Positions 57,181-64,000 of a DNA stretch of 64,000 nt are shown here, piece after piece; within the stretch, counting starts at the first letter, position 1, and every line of letters starts with the position of its first letter. The position numbers and the translations under genes are program-made. The stretch lies in assembly GCF_002743375.1 (NCBI RefSeq), contig NZ_PDZC01000013.1, positions 1 to 64,000 on the forward strand, written 5' to 3'. The DNA comes from Sporosarcina sp. P34. Its GTDB lineage: Bacteria; Bacillota; Bacilli; Bacillales_A; Planococcaceae. The notes under the pieces were generated by a model that searched no databases, was not told where the DNA came from, and saw only the letters and a program-made list of their open reading frames with translations.

Positions 57181-58590
57181 ATGAAAAGTTTGCAGCAGAA
57201 GGTATTAAAGTTTATTGACAAGCAAACGTTGATTCCTCCCGGCTCTCGTGTATTGGTCGCGTGTTCGGGTGGTGTGGATTCCATGGCACTGCTTCACTTT
57301 CTTGCGACGCATCGGCAATCTCTGGTCATTGAAGTAGCGGCCATCCATGTAGACCACATGTTGCGTGGAGTTGAATCTGCTGAAGATGCGTTTGTTGTGA
57401 AGCAACTGTGCGAGGAATTCGGGCTACCCTTCTATTCTGAACAAGTACCTATTCCGGCTATTTTGAAAAGCCAGGGCGGTAATATGCAACAAGTGTGTCG
57501 GCAACAGCGTTATGCGCGTTTCGAACAAACGATGAAAAGCGAGGGGTACACGGTTCTTGCAACGGCCCATCATGCAGATGACCAACTGGAGACGGTGCTA
57601 ATTCAATTGAGTAAGGGGCAATCATTAAATGGTATGCCAATACAGCGGGCAATTGACATAGGTAAAGTCATACGTCCACTTCTTCCATTAAGAAAGAGCG
57701 AATTGTACATGTATGCGTCACATCACGACATCACATTCCGGGAAGATCCAAGTAATCAGCAAGACAATTATTTGCGTAATCGTATGCGACATCACGTGCT
57801 CCCAGTCTTGATGAACGAAAATCCATCTGTTGCGGTCAACACGGTACGCCAGACGGAACAACGGCAAGCGGATGAAAGCTTGCTGGATGAGCTTGCGGAT
57901 CAACATTGGCGTTCGATTGTTACGTATACGCATGAGCAGCTTCCCTCTTTTCAACGGGAGGCATTTCTTGCTATTCCCCACGCTTTACAAAAGCGCGTGA
58001 TTCAACTACTATTAAAATGTCTAACTAACCCAGCAACAGAGAACGCTGAGTGGCATTTTGCATTAGTGGATGAACTGTTACAGCACATTATGAACTCAGA
58101 CGGAAACGTCGCAATTGATTTGGTGTATGGCTATCGGTTTATCAGGGAATATGATAAACTGCTAATTACAAAAATGGATATAGATACAGCATCCCTTCGT
58201 CCAAAAGTACTTGCAAAAGGTACTTGGCATACGTGGGGGAATATTCAGTTTTACTGGCATCATGCCAACGCACATATAATAGAAGAATTCTCACCTTCCG
58301 ATGAAGTCATGTATTTTCAATTACCTGAGTCGGAACTACCGTTAACTGTACGTCTTCGGATGACTGGAGACAGAATGTTGATCAAAGGAATGTCCGATCC
58401 AAAACGTGTGAAGCGGATATTGATTGACGAAAAGATAGGGATCATGCAAAGGCAACAGCAACCTGTCATTACGACAGCAAGCGGTACTGTATGTGCAGTA
58501 CCTGGTGTGCGGTATAGTGAGATGTTTTCACGCCGCCAACCGGAAGGCGATTCATACATATGGATTATGCGAGAAGGCGAGACAAGATAA
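57181..58590 (+). CDS. tilS: tRNA(Ile)-lysidine synthetase
   Basis: This 469-residue enzyme converts C34 of tRNA-Ile(CAT) to lysidine. It has the PP-loop [17 protein letters not shown] (about 25-41), [10 protein letters not shown], and [14 protein letters not shown]; the C-terminal region contains the tRNA-binding domains. An AGGGGGGATGG site precedes the ATG. hpt follows after 19 bases. Confidence 0.96.
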   Translation: MKSLQQKVLKFIDKQTLIPPGSRVLVACSGGVDSMALLHFLATHRQSLVIEVAAIHVDHMLRGVESAEDAFVVKQLCEEFGLPFYSEQVPIPAILKSQGGNMQQVCRQQRYARFEQTMKSEGYTVLATAHHADDQLETVLIQLSKGQSLNGMPIQRAIDIGKVIRPLLPLRKSELYMYASHHDITFREDPSNQQDNYLRNRMRHHVLPVLMNENPSVAVNTVRQTEQRQADESLLDELADQHWRSIVTYTHEQLPSFQREAFLAIPHALQKRVIQLLLKCLTNPATENAEWHFALVDELLQHIMNSDGNVAIDLVYGYRFIREYDKLLITKMDIDTASLRPKVLAKGTWHTWGNIQFYWHHANAHIIEEFSPSDEVMYFQLPESELPLTVRLRMTGDRMLIKGMSDPKRVKRILIDEKIGIMQRQQQPVITTASGTVCAVPGVRYSEMFSRRQPEGDSYIWIMREGETR

Positions 58591-58609
58591 AATAGAGGGG
58601 GACGGTCCG

Positions 58610-59152
58610 ATGATCGCGCAAGATATCGAGCATGTTTTAATTTCAGAAGAGCAACTAGAGGAGAAAGTCCGAGAACTCGGAGCAACATTAACTGAAGAGT
58701 ACCGTGAAAAATTCCCATTAGCAGTCGGTGTACTCAAAGGTGCATTACCATTCATGAGCGACTTGATCAAACGCATTGATACGTATATCGAGTTAGATTT
58801 CATGGATGTTTCTAGTTATGGAAATGCGACAGTTTCATCAGGTGAAGTGAAAATCATCAAAGATCTGAACACTAGCATAGAAGGTCGCGATGTGTTGATT
58901 ATTGAAGATATTATTGACAGTGGAAAGACATTGAATTACTTAGTGGAGCTGTTTAAATACAGAAAAGCAAACTCTATTAAGATCGTAACGTTGTTGGATA
59001 AACCGACAGGGCGTAAAGTGGATTTAAAAGCCGATTACGTAGGTTTTGACGTACCGGACGCGTTCGTAGTTGGGTACGGCTTGGATTATGCAGAGAAATA
59101 CCGTAATTTACCGTACATCGGGGTATTGAAGAAAGAAATTTACTCTTTCTGA
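58610..59152 (+). CDS. hpt: Hypoxanthine-guanine phosphoribosyltransferase
   Basis: The product is 180 residues from ATG 58610 (GAGGGGG upstream). It salvages purine bases with PRPP; the PRPP loop is [14 protein letters not shown] and the flexible-loop region has DVSSYGN. Upstream in-frame codons lie within tilS and are not used. tilS-hpt-ftsH order is conserved. Confidence 0.97.
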   Translation: MIAQDIEHVLISEEQLEEKVRELGATLTEEYREKFPLAVGVLKGALPFMSDLIKRIDTYIELDFMDVSSYGNATVSSGEVKIIKDLNTSIEGRDVLIIEDIIDSGKTLNYLVELFKYRKANSIKIVTLLDKPTGRKVDLKADYVGFDVPDAFVVGYGLDYAEKYRNLPYIGVLKKEIYSF

Positions 59153-59202
59153 CGAATGTGCAATGAACCGGATTGAACGCTATTTTCCGTAAGGCATTTC
59201 TT

Positions 59203-59232
59203 TTGTTAAGTAGTGTTAATCTATGCTAAAAT
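59203..59232 (+). promoter_or_regulatory. Candidate sigma-A promoter of ftsH
   Basis: TTGTTA (59203-59208) and TAAAAT (59227-59232) are separated by 18 bases, about 50 bases upstream of the ftsH start. Confidence 0.5.
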
Positions 59233-59283
59233 TTACAATAGTTTTCTGTTTAGTTTTTGTTGAATGAGATGAGGAGGCTTGGG

Positions 59284-61287
59284 ATGAATCGAATACTTCG
59301 ATACTTTCTTTTATATGGATTGATCTTCCTAGCAATTATGGGTATTTTCAGTTCGCTTAACAATCCAAATCCGAAGATGAAACCAATTCGGTATGATGAA
59401 TTCGTCACAGCGCTGGAACAAGGAAAAGTTGAAAAAGCAACTTTTCAGCCATTACAGCTTGTGTATGAAGTAAAAGGGGAAATGGCCGGCTACGAAAAAG
59501 GTGAAACTTTCGTAACGAACATTCCAGAAAATGATATGGACAGTATCGGTGAAATTGTCAAAACGACAAGTACTGAGATTGAAATCCTACCGCCAAAAGA
59601 AACAAGCGCGTGGGTATCGTTCTTTACAGGACTCGTACCATTCATAATTATTATTATCCTTTTCTTCTTCTTACTGAACCAATCACAAGGCGGCGGTGGC
59701 GGCAAGGTGATGAACTTTGGGAAAAGTAAAGCGAAACTGCAATCAGACGATCGGAAGAAAGTACGTTTCAATGATGTTGCGGGTGCAGATGAGGAAAAAG
59801 CTGAACTTGAAGAAGTCGTGGACTTTTTGAAAGATGCTAGTAAGTTTGTGGAGTTAGGTGCACGGATTCCAAAAGGGATCTTGCTAGTAGGACCTCCAGG
59901 TACAGGTAAAACATTGCTTGCGCGTGCAGTAGCAGGTGAATCAGGCGTACCATTCTTCTCGATTTCAGGTTCTGACTTCGTGGAGATGTTCGTAGGTGTA
60001 GGTGCTTCTCGAGTGCGCGATTTATTTGAGAATGCCAAGAAAAACTCACCATGTATTATTTTTATTGATGAAATTGATGCAGTTGGACGTCAGCGTGGAG
60101 CCGGCTTAGGCGGCGGTCACGATGAGCGTGAACAAACATTGAACCAATTGCTAGTAGAAATGGATGGATTTGAAGGGAACGAAGGAATTATTATTGTTGC
60201 CGCTACAAACCGTCCGGATATTTTGGACCCAGCACTTCTTCGTCCGGGACGTTTTGACCGTCAAATTACGGTTGGCCGTCCTGATGTTAAAGGAAGAGAA
60301 GCTGTGTTGAAAGTTCACGCACGAAACAAACCGCTTGATGATACAGTCGATATGAAAGCTCTTGCTCAACGTACTCCAGGATTCTCTGGTGCAGATCTTG
60401 AGAACTTATTGAATGAAGCGGCTCTTGTGGCGGCGAGAAGAGATAAAAAGAAAATCGATATGTCTGATATTGATGAGGCAACGGATCGTGTGATAGCAGG
60501 TCCTGCGAAAACAAATCGTGTCATCTCGAAAAAAGAACGAAATATTGTTGCGTTCCACGAAGCGGGTCACGTAGTTGTGGGCTTAATGCTTGACGATGCA
60601 GAAATTGTCCATAAAGTAACGATTGTTCCTCGTGGGCAAGCCGGCGGATACGCAGTTATGCTTCCGAAAGAGGACCGCTACTTCATGACAAAACCTGAAC
60701 TCCTCGACAAAATTGCAGGTCTTCTAGGTGGACGCGTAGCAGAAGAAATTGTACTTGGTGATGTATCAACCGGTGCACATAACGACTTCCAGCGTGCTAC
60801 AGGTATTGCGCGTTCGATGGTTACAGAATACGGAATGAGTGATAAAATCGGTCCGATGCAGTTCGGGCAGACACAAGGCAGCCAAGTATTCCTTGGACGT
60901 GACTTCAACTCTGAACAAAACTATTCTGAAGCGATCGCATACGAGATTGATTCTGAAATGCAAATAATTATCAAAGAACAATACGAACGCACAAGACAAA
61001 TTTTGACTGAAAACCGAGAGTTGCTTAATCTGATTGCAACCACTTTGTTGGAAGTTGAAACGTTGGATGCTGAACAAATCAATCACTTGAAAGATCACGG
61101 TACTTTGCCTGATCGTCCTTACGACAATAACGATGATGACAAGAAAGTTGTAGAAAAATCCCCTGCGGAAACTACAACCCCGGACAGCACGGGTGCGCCA
61201 TCTGACCCTTCAATCGGTGACTTGCCACGTGAAGGTGGAGCGGTAGATAAGACATTGCCGTCTATTGATGAAGAACGTAGAGACTAA
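59284..61287 (+). CDS. ftsH: ATP-dependent membrane metalloprotease FtsH
   Basis: The product is 667 residues from ATG 59284 (GAGGAGG upstream). Two membrane segments (about 5-25 and 112-132) flank an external domain. The AAA module has Walker A GPPGTGKT, Walker B FIDEID and the [11 protein letters not shown]; the protease domain has the zinc motif HEAGH. It degrades membrane and regulatory proteins. The acidic C-terminal tail with Pro/Thr is typical for Bacillales. Confidence 0.98.
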   Translation: MNRILRYFLLYGLIFLAIMGIFSSLNNPNPKMKPIRYDEFVTALEQGKVEKATFQPLQLVYEVKGEMAGYEKGETFVTNIPENDMDSIGEIVKTTSTEIEILPPKETSAWVSFFTGLVPFIIIIILFFFLLNQSQGGGGGKVMNFGKSKAKLQSDDRKKVRFNDVAGADEEKAELEEVVDFLKDASKFVELGARIPKGILLVGPPGTGKTLLARAVAGESGVPFFSISGSDFVEMFVGVGASRVRDLFENAKKNSPCIIFIDEIDAVGRQRGAGLGGGHDEREQTLNQLLVEMDGFEGNEGIIIVAATNRPDILDPALLRPGRFDRQITVGRPDVKGREAVLKVHARNKPLDDTVDMKALAQRTPGFSGADLENLLNEAALVAARRDKKKIDMSDIDEATDRVIAGPAKTNRVISKKERNIVAFHEAGHVVVGLMLDDAEIVHKVTIVPRGQAGGYAVMLPKEDRYFMTKPELLDKIAGLLGGRVAEEIVLGDVSTGAHNDFQRATGIARSMVTEYGMSDKIGPMQFGQTQGSQVFLGRDFNSEQNYSEAIAYEIDSEMQIIIKEQYERTRQILTENRELLNLIATTLLEVETLDAEQINHLKDHGTLPDRPYDNNDDDKKVVEKSPAETTTPDSTGAPSDPSIGDLPREGGAVDKTLPSIDEERRD

Positions 61288-61295
61288 GCGAACCC

Positions 61296-61326
61296 AACAG
61301 CCGACTGTATACAGTCGGCTGTTTTC
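61296..61326 (+). terminator. Terminator of ftsH
   Basis: AACAGCCGACTG pairs perfectly with CAGTCGGCTGTT across a four-base loop, then TTC. Confidence 0.85.
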
Positions 61327-61426
61327 TTATGAGAGGGAAAAGTGTTCAGTACGCATTCACAGTATCTCGATGTGAAATTATGATATGATGTACGGGAAAA
61401 AGTCAAAGTAAGAGGGGACAACGACT

Positions 61427-62191
61427 ATGTTATTAGTATTAGATACAGGCAATACGAATATTGTGTTAGGTGTATATGAAGGGGATCAACTAAAGCACCA
61501 TTGGCGGATGGAAACCTACAGACATAAAACAGAAGACGAATACGCCATGCAAGTAAAGGCAATGTTTCAACACGTGGGGATTTCATTCGATGACATCACG
61601 GGTATTATTATTTCATCCGTAGTGCCACCTGTTATGTTCCCGTTAGAGCAAATGTGTAAAAAGTACTTTAATCTAAAGCCGATGGTCGTTGGACCTGGCG
61701 TGAAAACAGGATTAAATATCAAATATGAAAATCCTCGTGAAGTCGGTGCAGACCGGATTGTCAATGCGGTGGCAGCGATTCGCGAATACGGTAGCCCGCT
61801 CATTATCGTAGACTTTGGAACAGCTACCACGTATTGCTATGTTAATGAACATGGCGAATACATGGGTGGCTCCATCGCTCCTGGCATTAAAATCTCTATG
61901 GAAGCATTGTTTGATCGTGCTTCCAAACTACCGCGCGTTCAACTCGCACGGCCGGAGCATGTAGTAGGTAAGAACACCGTTGCTGCTATGCAGTCGGGTA
62001 TTATTTTTGGTTACGTTGGACAGGTTGAAGGAATAGTCAACCGTATAAAAGTGGATTGTGCAGTCGAACCTACTGTAATCGCGACAGGTGGGATGGCAGA
62101 ATTAATTGCATCTGAAACCGAAGTGATTGATATTGTAGATGACTTCCTAACGCTTAAAGGATTACATCTGATTTATGAAAGAAACTTGTAA
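61427..62191 (+). CDS. coaX: Type III pantothenate kinase
   Basis: This 254-residue ASKHA-fold kinase catalyses the first step of CoA synthesis. It has [15 protein letters not shown] at the N-terminus, [15 protein letters not shown] and the [10 protein letters not shown] catalytic strand. AGAGGGGA precedes the ATG; hslO follows after 12 bases. Confidence 0.97.
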   Translation: MLLVLDTGNTNIVLGVYEGDQLKHHWRMETYRHKTEDEYAMQVKAMFQHVGISFDDITGIIISSVVPPVMFPLEQMCKKYFNLKPMVVGPGVKTGLNIKYENPREVGADRIVNAVAAIREYGSPLIIVDFGTATTYCYVNEHGEYMGGSIAPGIKISMEALFDRASKLPRVQLARPEHVVGKNTVAAMQSGIIFGYVGQVEGIVNRIKVDCAVEPTVIATGGMAELIASETEVIDIVDDFLTLKGLHLIYERNL

Positions 62192-62203
62192 GGGGAGAAT
62201 AAA

Positions 62204-63073
62204 ATGACAACAGATTACTTAGTAAAAGCATTAGCCTTTGAAGGACAAATTCGTGCATATGCGGTGCGTTCAACGGAAACGGTGGGAGAGGTACAAAAGC
62301 GTCATCAAATGTGGCCAACAGCGACTGCTGCCTTAGGACGAACAATCTCAGCATCAGTCATGATGGGTGCCATGTTAAAAGGCGATGATAGCATTACGGT
62401 GAAAATTCAGGGCGATGGTCCACTTGGTCCAATTGTTGTGGATGCGAATGCTAGAGGGGAAGTTCGTGGTTATGTAACGAATCCGCAAACGCACTTGCCG
62501 CTAAATGAACAAGGTAAATTAGATGTTCGTGGAGCAGTTGGTACGGAAGGTATGCTGTCGGTCGTAAAAGATCTAGGGTTGAAAGATTACTTTACGGGGC
62601 AAGTACCGATTATTTCCGGGGAAATTGCCGAAGACTTTACCCAGTACATGGTAGTATCTGAACAAGTGCCATCCGCTGTGGCGTTAGGCGTACTCGTTAA
62701 TACAGATAACACGGTTAAAGCATCAGGTGGCTTTATTCTTCAAGTAATGCCAGGTGCTACGGAAGAGACGATTGAATTGCTAGAAGGAAGAATCGCGAAC
62801 ATGACGGCGATTTCTACTATGATTGACAACGGATTGACACCTGAAGGAATCTTAGAAGAAGTATTAGGCCAGGAACATGTGGAATTCCTTTCTAGAATCG
62901 ACGTAAAGTTTGATTGTAATTGTTCCAAGGAACGTTTTAGTGAAGCTATTAAAGGACTTGGCGCTGTAGAAATTCAAGCAATGATCGATGAAGATCATGG
63001 TGCTGAAGCGCAATGTCACTTCTGTTTGGAGAAGTATCAATTCTCTGAGCAAGAGCTTCGTGAACTACTTTGA
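62204..63073 (+). CDS. hslO: Redox-regulated chaperone Hsp33
   Basis: This 289-residue protein has the Hsp33 fold and the C-terminal zinc/redox switch with four Cys ([10 protein letters not shown], then CHFCLEKY; about residues 236-276). Oxidation releases zinc and activates holdase function. AAGGGGAG precedes the ATG. It is probably co-transcribed with coaX. Confidence 0.97.
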   Translation: MTTDYLVKALAFEGQIRAYAVRSTETVGEVQKRHQMWPTATAALGRTISASVMMGAMLKGDDSITVKIQGDGPLGPIVVDANARGEVRGYVTNPQTHLPLNEQGKLDVRGAVGTEGMLSVVKDLGLKDYFTGQVPIISGEIAEDFTQYMVVSEQVPSAVALGVLVNTDNTVKASGGFILQVMPGATEETIELLEGRIANMTAISTMIDNGLTPEGILEEVLGQEHVEFLSRIDVKFDCNCSKERFSEAIKGLGAVEIQAMIDEDHGAEAQCHFCLEKYQFSEQELRELL

Positions 63074-63092
63074 TTTTACTCTAAACTACGCA

Positions 63093-63125
63093 CCCGTTGC
63101 CGAAAGTGTTTTGCGGTAGCGGGTA
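63093..63125 (+). terminator. Hairpin after hslO, weak terminator
   Basis: CCCGTTGCCG pairs fully with CGGTAGCGGG (two wobbles) across an 11-base loop, but only a poor T tract (TAATTTA) follows. Confidence 0.5.
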
Positions 63126-63279
63126 ATTTACTAATTTACATGAACTTATCTAATCAGTTTAGAAAGCGCTATCAGCATTCATGCAAAGGATACCGCCTTG
63201 TAGGCATAACGACATCAGGCTTGCAGATCAACCTGTTTAGCGAAGGAATTGAAAAACCATAATTTTCCGAATGATTATA

Positions 63280-63308
63280 TTGACAAGTAAAATAGAAGGT
63301 AGTAATAT
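63280..63308 (+). promoter_or_regulatory. Sigma-A promoter of cysK
   Basis: TTGACA (63280-63285) and TAATAT (63303-63308) are spaced by 17 bases, 49 bases before the cysK start. In B. subtilis cysK is under CymR; I could not define a CymR box here. Confidence 0.75.
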
Positions 63309-63357
63309 TAAGTCAATAAAACATATTAAAATACTTGGTATTGGGAGCGGATGACAA

Positions 63358-64000
63358 ATGAGTAGAGTGGGAAATTCAGTTATTGATTTGGTAGGTAACA
63401 CACCGTTAGTAAAATTAAATCGTTTGACAGGTGCAGATGACGCAGATGTGTATTTGAAACTTGAATTCTTCAATCCCGGCTCAAGCGTCAAGGATCGTAT
63501 TGCGCTTGCCATGATCGAGGCGGCAGAAAAAAGCGGTGATCTGAAAGAAAATAGCACAATCATTGAACCGACTAGTGGTAATACAGGAATTGGGCTTGCG
63601 ATGATTGCGGCAGCGAAAGGGTATAAATCAGTACTTGTCATGCCAGACACGATGAGCTTAGAGCGACGCAACTTACTTCGCGCATACGGAGCGGATTTAG
63701 TATTGACTCCTGGAGCTGAAGGAATGAAAGGTGCAATCTCGAAAGCTGAGCAATTAGCGGAAGAAAACGGCTGGTTCCTACCGCAGCAGTTCAATAATGA
63801 AGCAAACCCGGAAGTTCACCGCCTGACAACGGGACCCGAAATCGCAAATGCCTTGGATCAAGTAGATGCATTTATCTCGGGAATCGGGACGGGTGGTACA
63901 ATTACAGGAGCAGGTGGAGTGCTAAAAGAGCGTTTCCCTGGAATTAATATCGTAGCGGTAGAGCCGGAAGATTCAGCGATATTATCTGGCGGTAAGCCAG
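63358..64000 (+). CDS. cysK: Cysteine synthase A, 5' part (runs off the window)
   Basis: The frame is open from ATG 63358 to the window edge (214 codons of about 310). O-acetylserine sulfhydrylase motifs are present: [12 protein letters not shown], the PLP lysine in [21 protein letters not shown] and the phosphate-binding [12 protein letters not shown]. It makes cysteine from O-acetylserine and sulfide. GGGAGCGG precedes the start. The B. subtilis yacD gene before cysK is absent here. Confidence 0.96.
   Translation, partial: MSRVGNSVIDLVGNTPLVKLNRLTGADDADVYLKLEFFNPGSSVKDRIALAMIEAAEKSGDLKENSTIIEPTSGNTGIGLAMIAAAKGYKSVLVMPDTMSLERRNLLRAYGADLVLTPGAEGMKGAISKAEQLAEENGWFLPQQFNNEANPEVHRLTTGPEIANALDQVDAFISGIGTGGTITGAGGVLKERFPGINIVAVEPEDSAILSGGKP

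Noticed and set aside
59490-60038. 182-codon minus-strand frame inside ftsH
   Set aside because: It is antisense to the conserved AAA domain; Ser/Pro-rich shadow translation.
63237-63794. 185-codon minus-strand frame over cysK
   Set aside because: It is antisense to an unmistakable cysteine synthase and its promoter.

Overview
The window is chromosomal DNA from an endospore-forming, low-GC Gram-positive bacterium. From 14.9 kb to the right edge the gene order matches the origin-proximal region of Bacillus subtilis (yaaO-tmk-darA-yaaR-holB-ricT-yabA ... abrB-metS-yabD-yabE-rnmV-rsmA-veg-sspF-ispE-purR-ridA-spoVG-glmU-prs-ctc-pth-fin-mfd-spoVT-yabM-mazG-rqcP-yabP-yabQ-divIC-yabR-tRNA-spoIIE-tilS-hpt-ftsH-coaX-hslO-cysK). 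Sporulation genes (spoIIE, spoVT, spoVG, fin, yabP, yabQ, sspF) and sigma-G, sigma-E and sigma-H type promoters confirm a spore former. Protein style and the added S-layer-type protein suggest a Planococcaceae-like organism such as Sporosarcina; this is an inference from memory, not a database match.

Left part (1-14.9 kb): the window opens in the 3' end of a 5S rRNA gene and its terminator. It continues with a 21-bp-phased repeat array and two minus-strand genes (a small orphan and an XRE regulator). A 12.7-kb all-plus accessory cluster follows: a tandem-NodB lipoprotein deacetylase, a UDP-HexNAc 6-dehydrogenase, a processive family-2 glycosyltransferase with an N-terminal PilZ-like region, a membrane-anchored pseudo-deacetylase, a GH18-like lipoprotein with a cytoplasmic-type HTH domain in the same reading frame, and two paralogous MalT-type STAND proteins, only one of which keeps a LuxR DNA-binding domain. 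I read this as a synthase-dependent exopolysaccharide system, probably with an amino-uronic acid precursor, plus its own regulators. It is the least conventional part of the window. It sits where B. subtilis has csfB-xpaC-yaaN.

Middle (14.9-46 kb): mainly housekeeping functions (thymidylate kinase, clamp-loader subunit, rRNA and tRNA methyltransferases, Met-tRNA synthetase, RNase M5, isoprenoid, UDP-GlcNAc and PRPP synthesis, ribosome factors) mixed with regulators (AbrB, PurR, SpoVG, SpoVT, Fin). An accessory block at 29.8-34.5 kb carries a chitin/cellulose-type LPMO with four CBM5/12-like modules, a divergent SLH-domain protein, a small membrane protein, a nitronate-monooxygenase-like flavoprotein and a DUF2200 protein. 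mfd is broken by a one-base expansion of a G run.

Right part (46-64 kb): a malic enzyme gene preceded by four copies of a GTGAA-N4-TTCAC palindrome, a second 21-bp-phased repeat array, an MntP/YtaF-like membrane protein, then the yabM-to-yabR run, a convergent tRNA-Met(CAT), spoIIE, tilS-hpt-ftsH, coaX-hslO, and the start of cysK at the edge. The yabR reading frame runs through its own predicted terminator, so its transcript may lack a stop codon.
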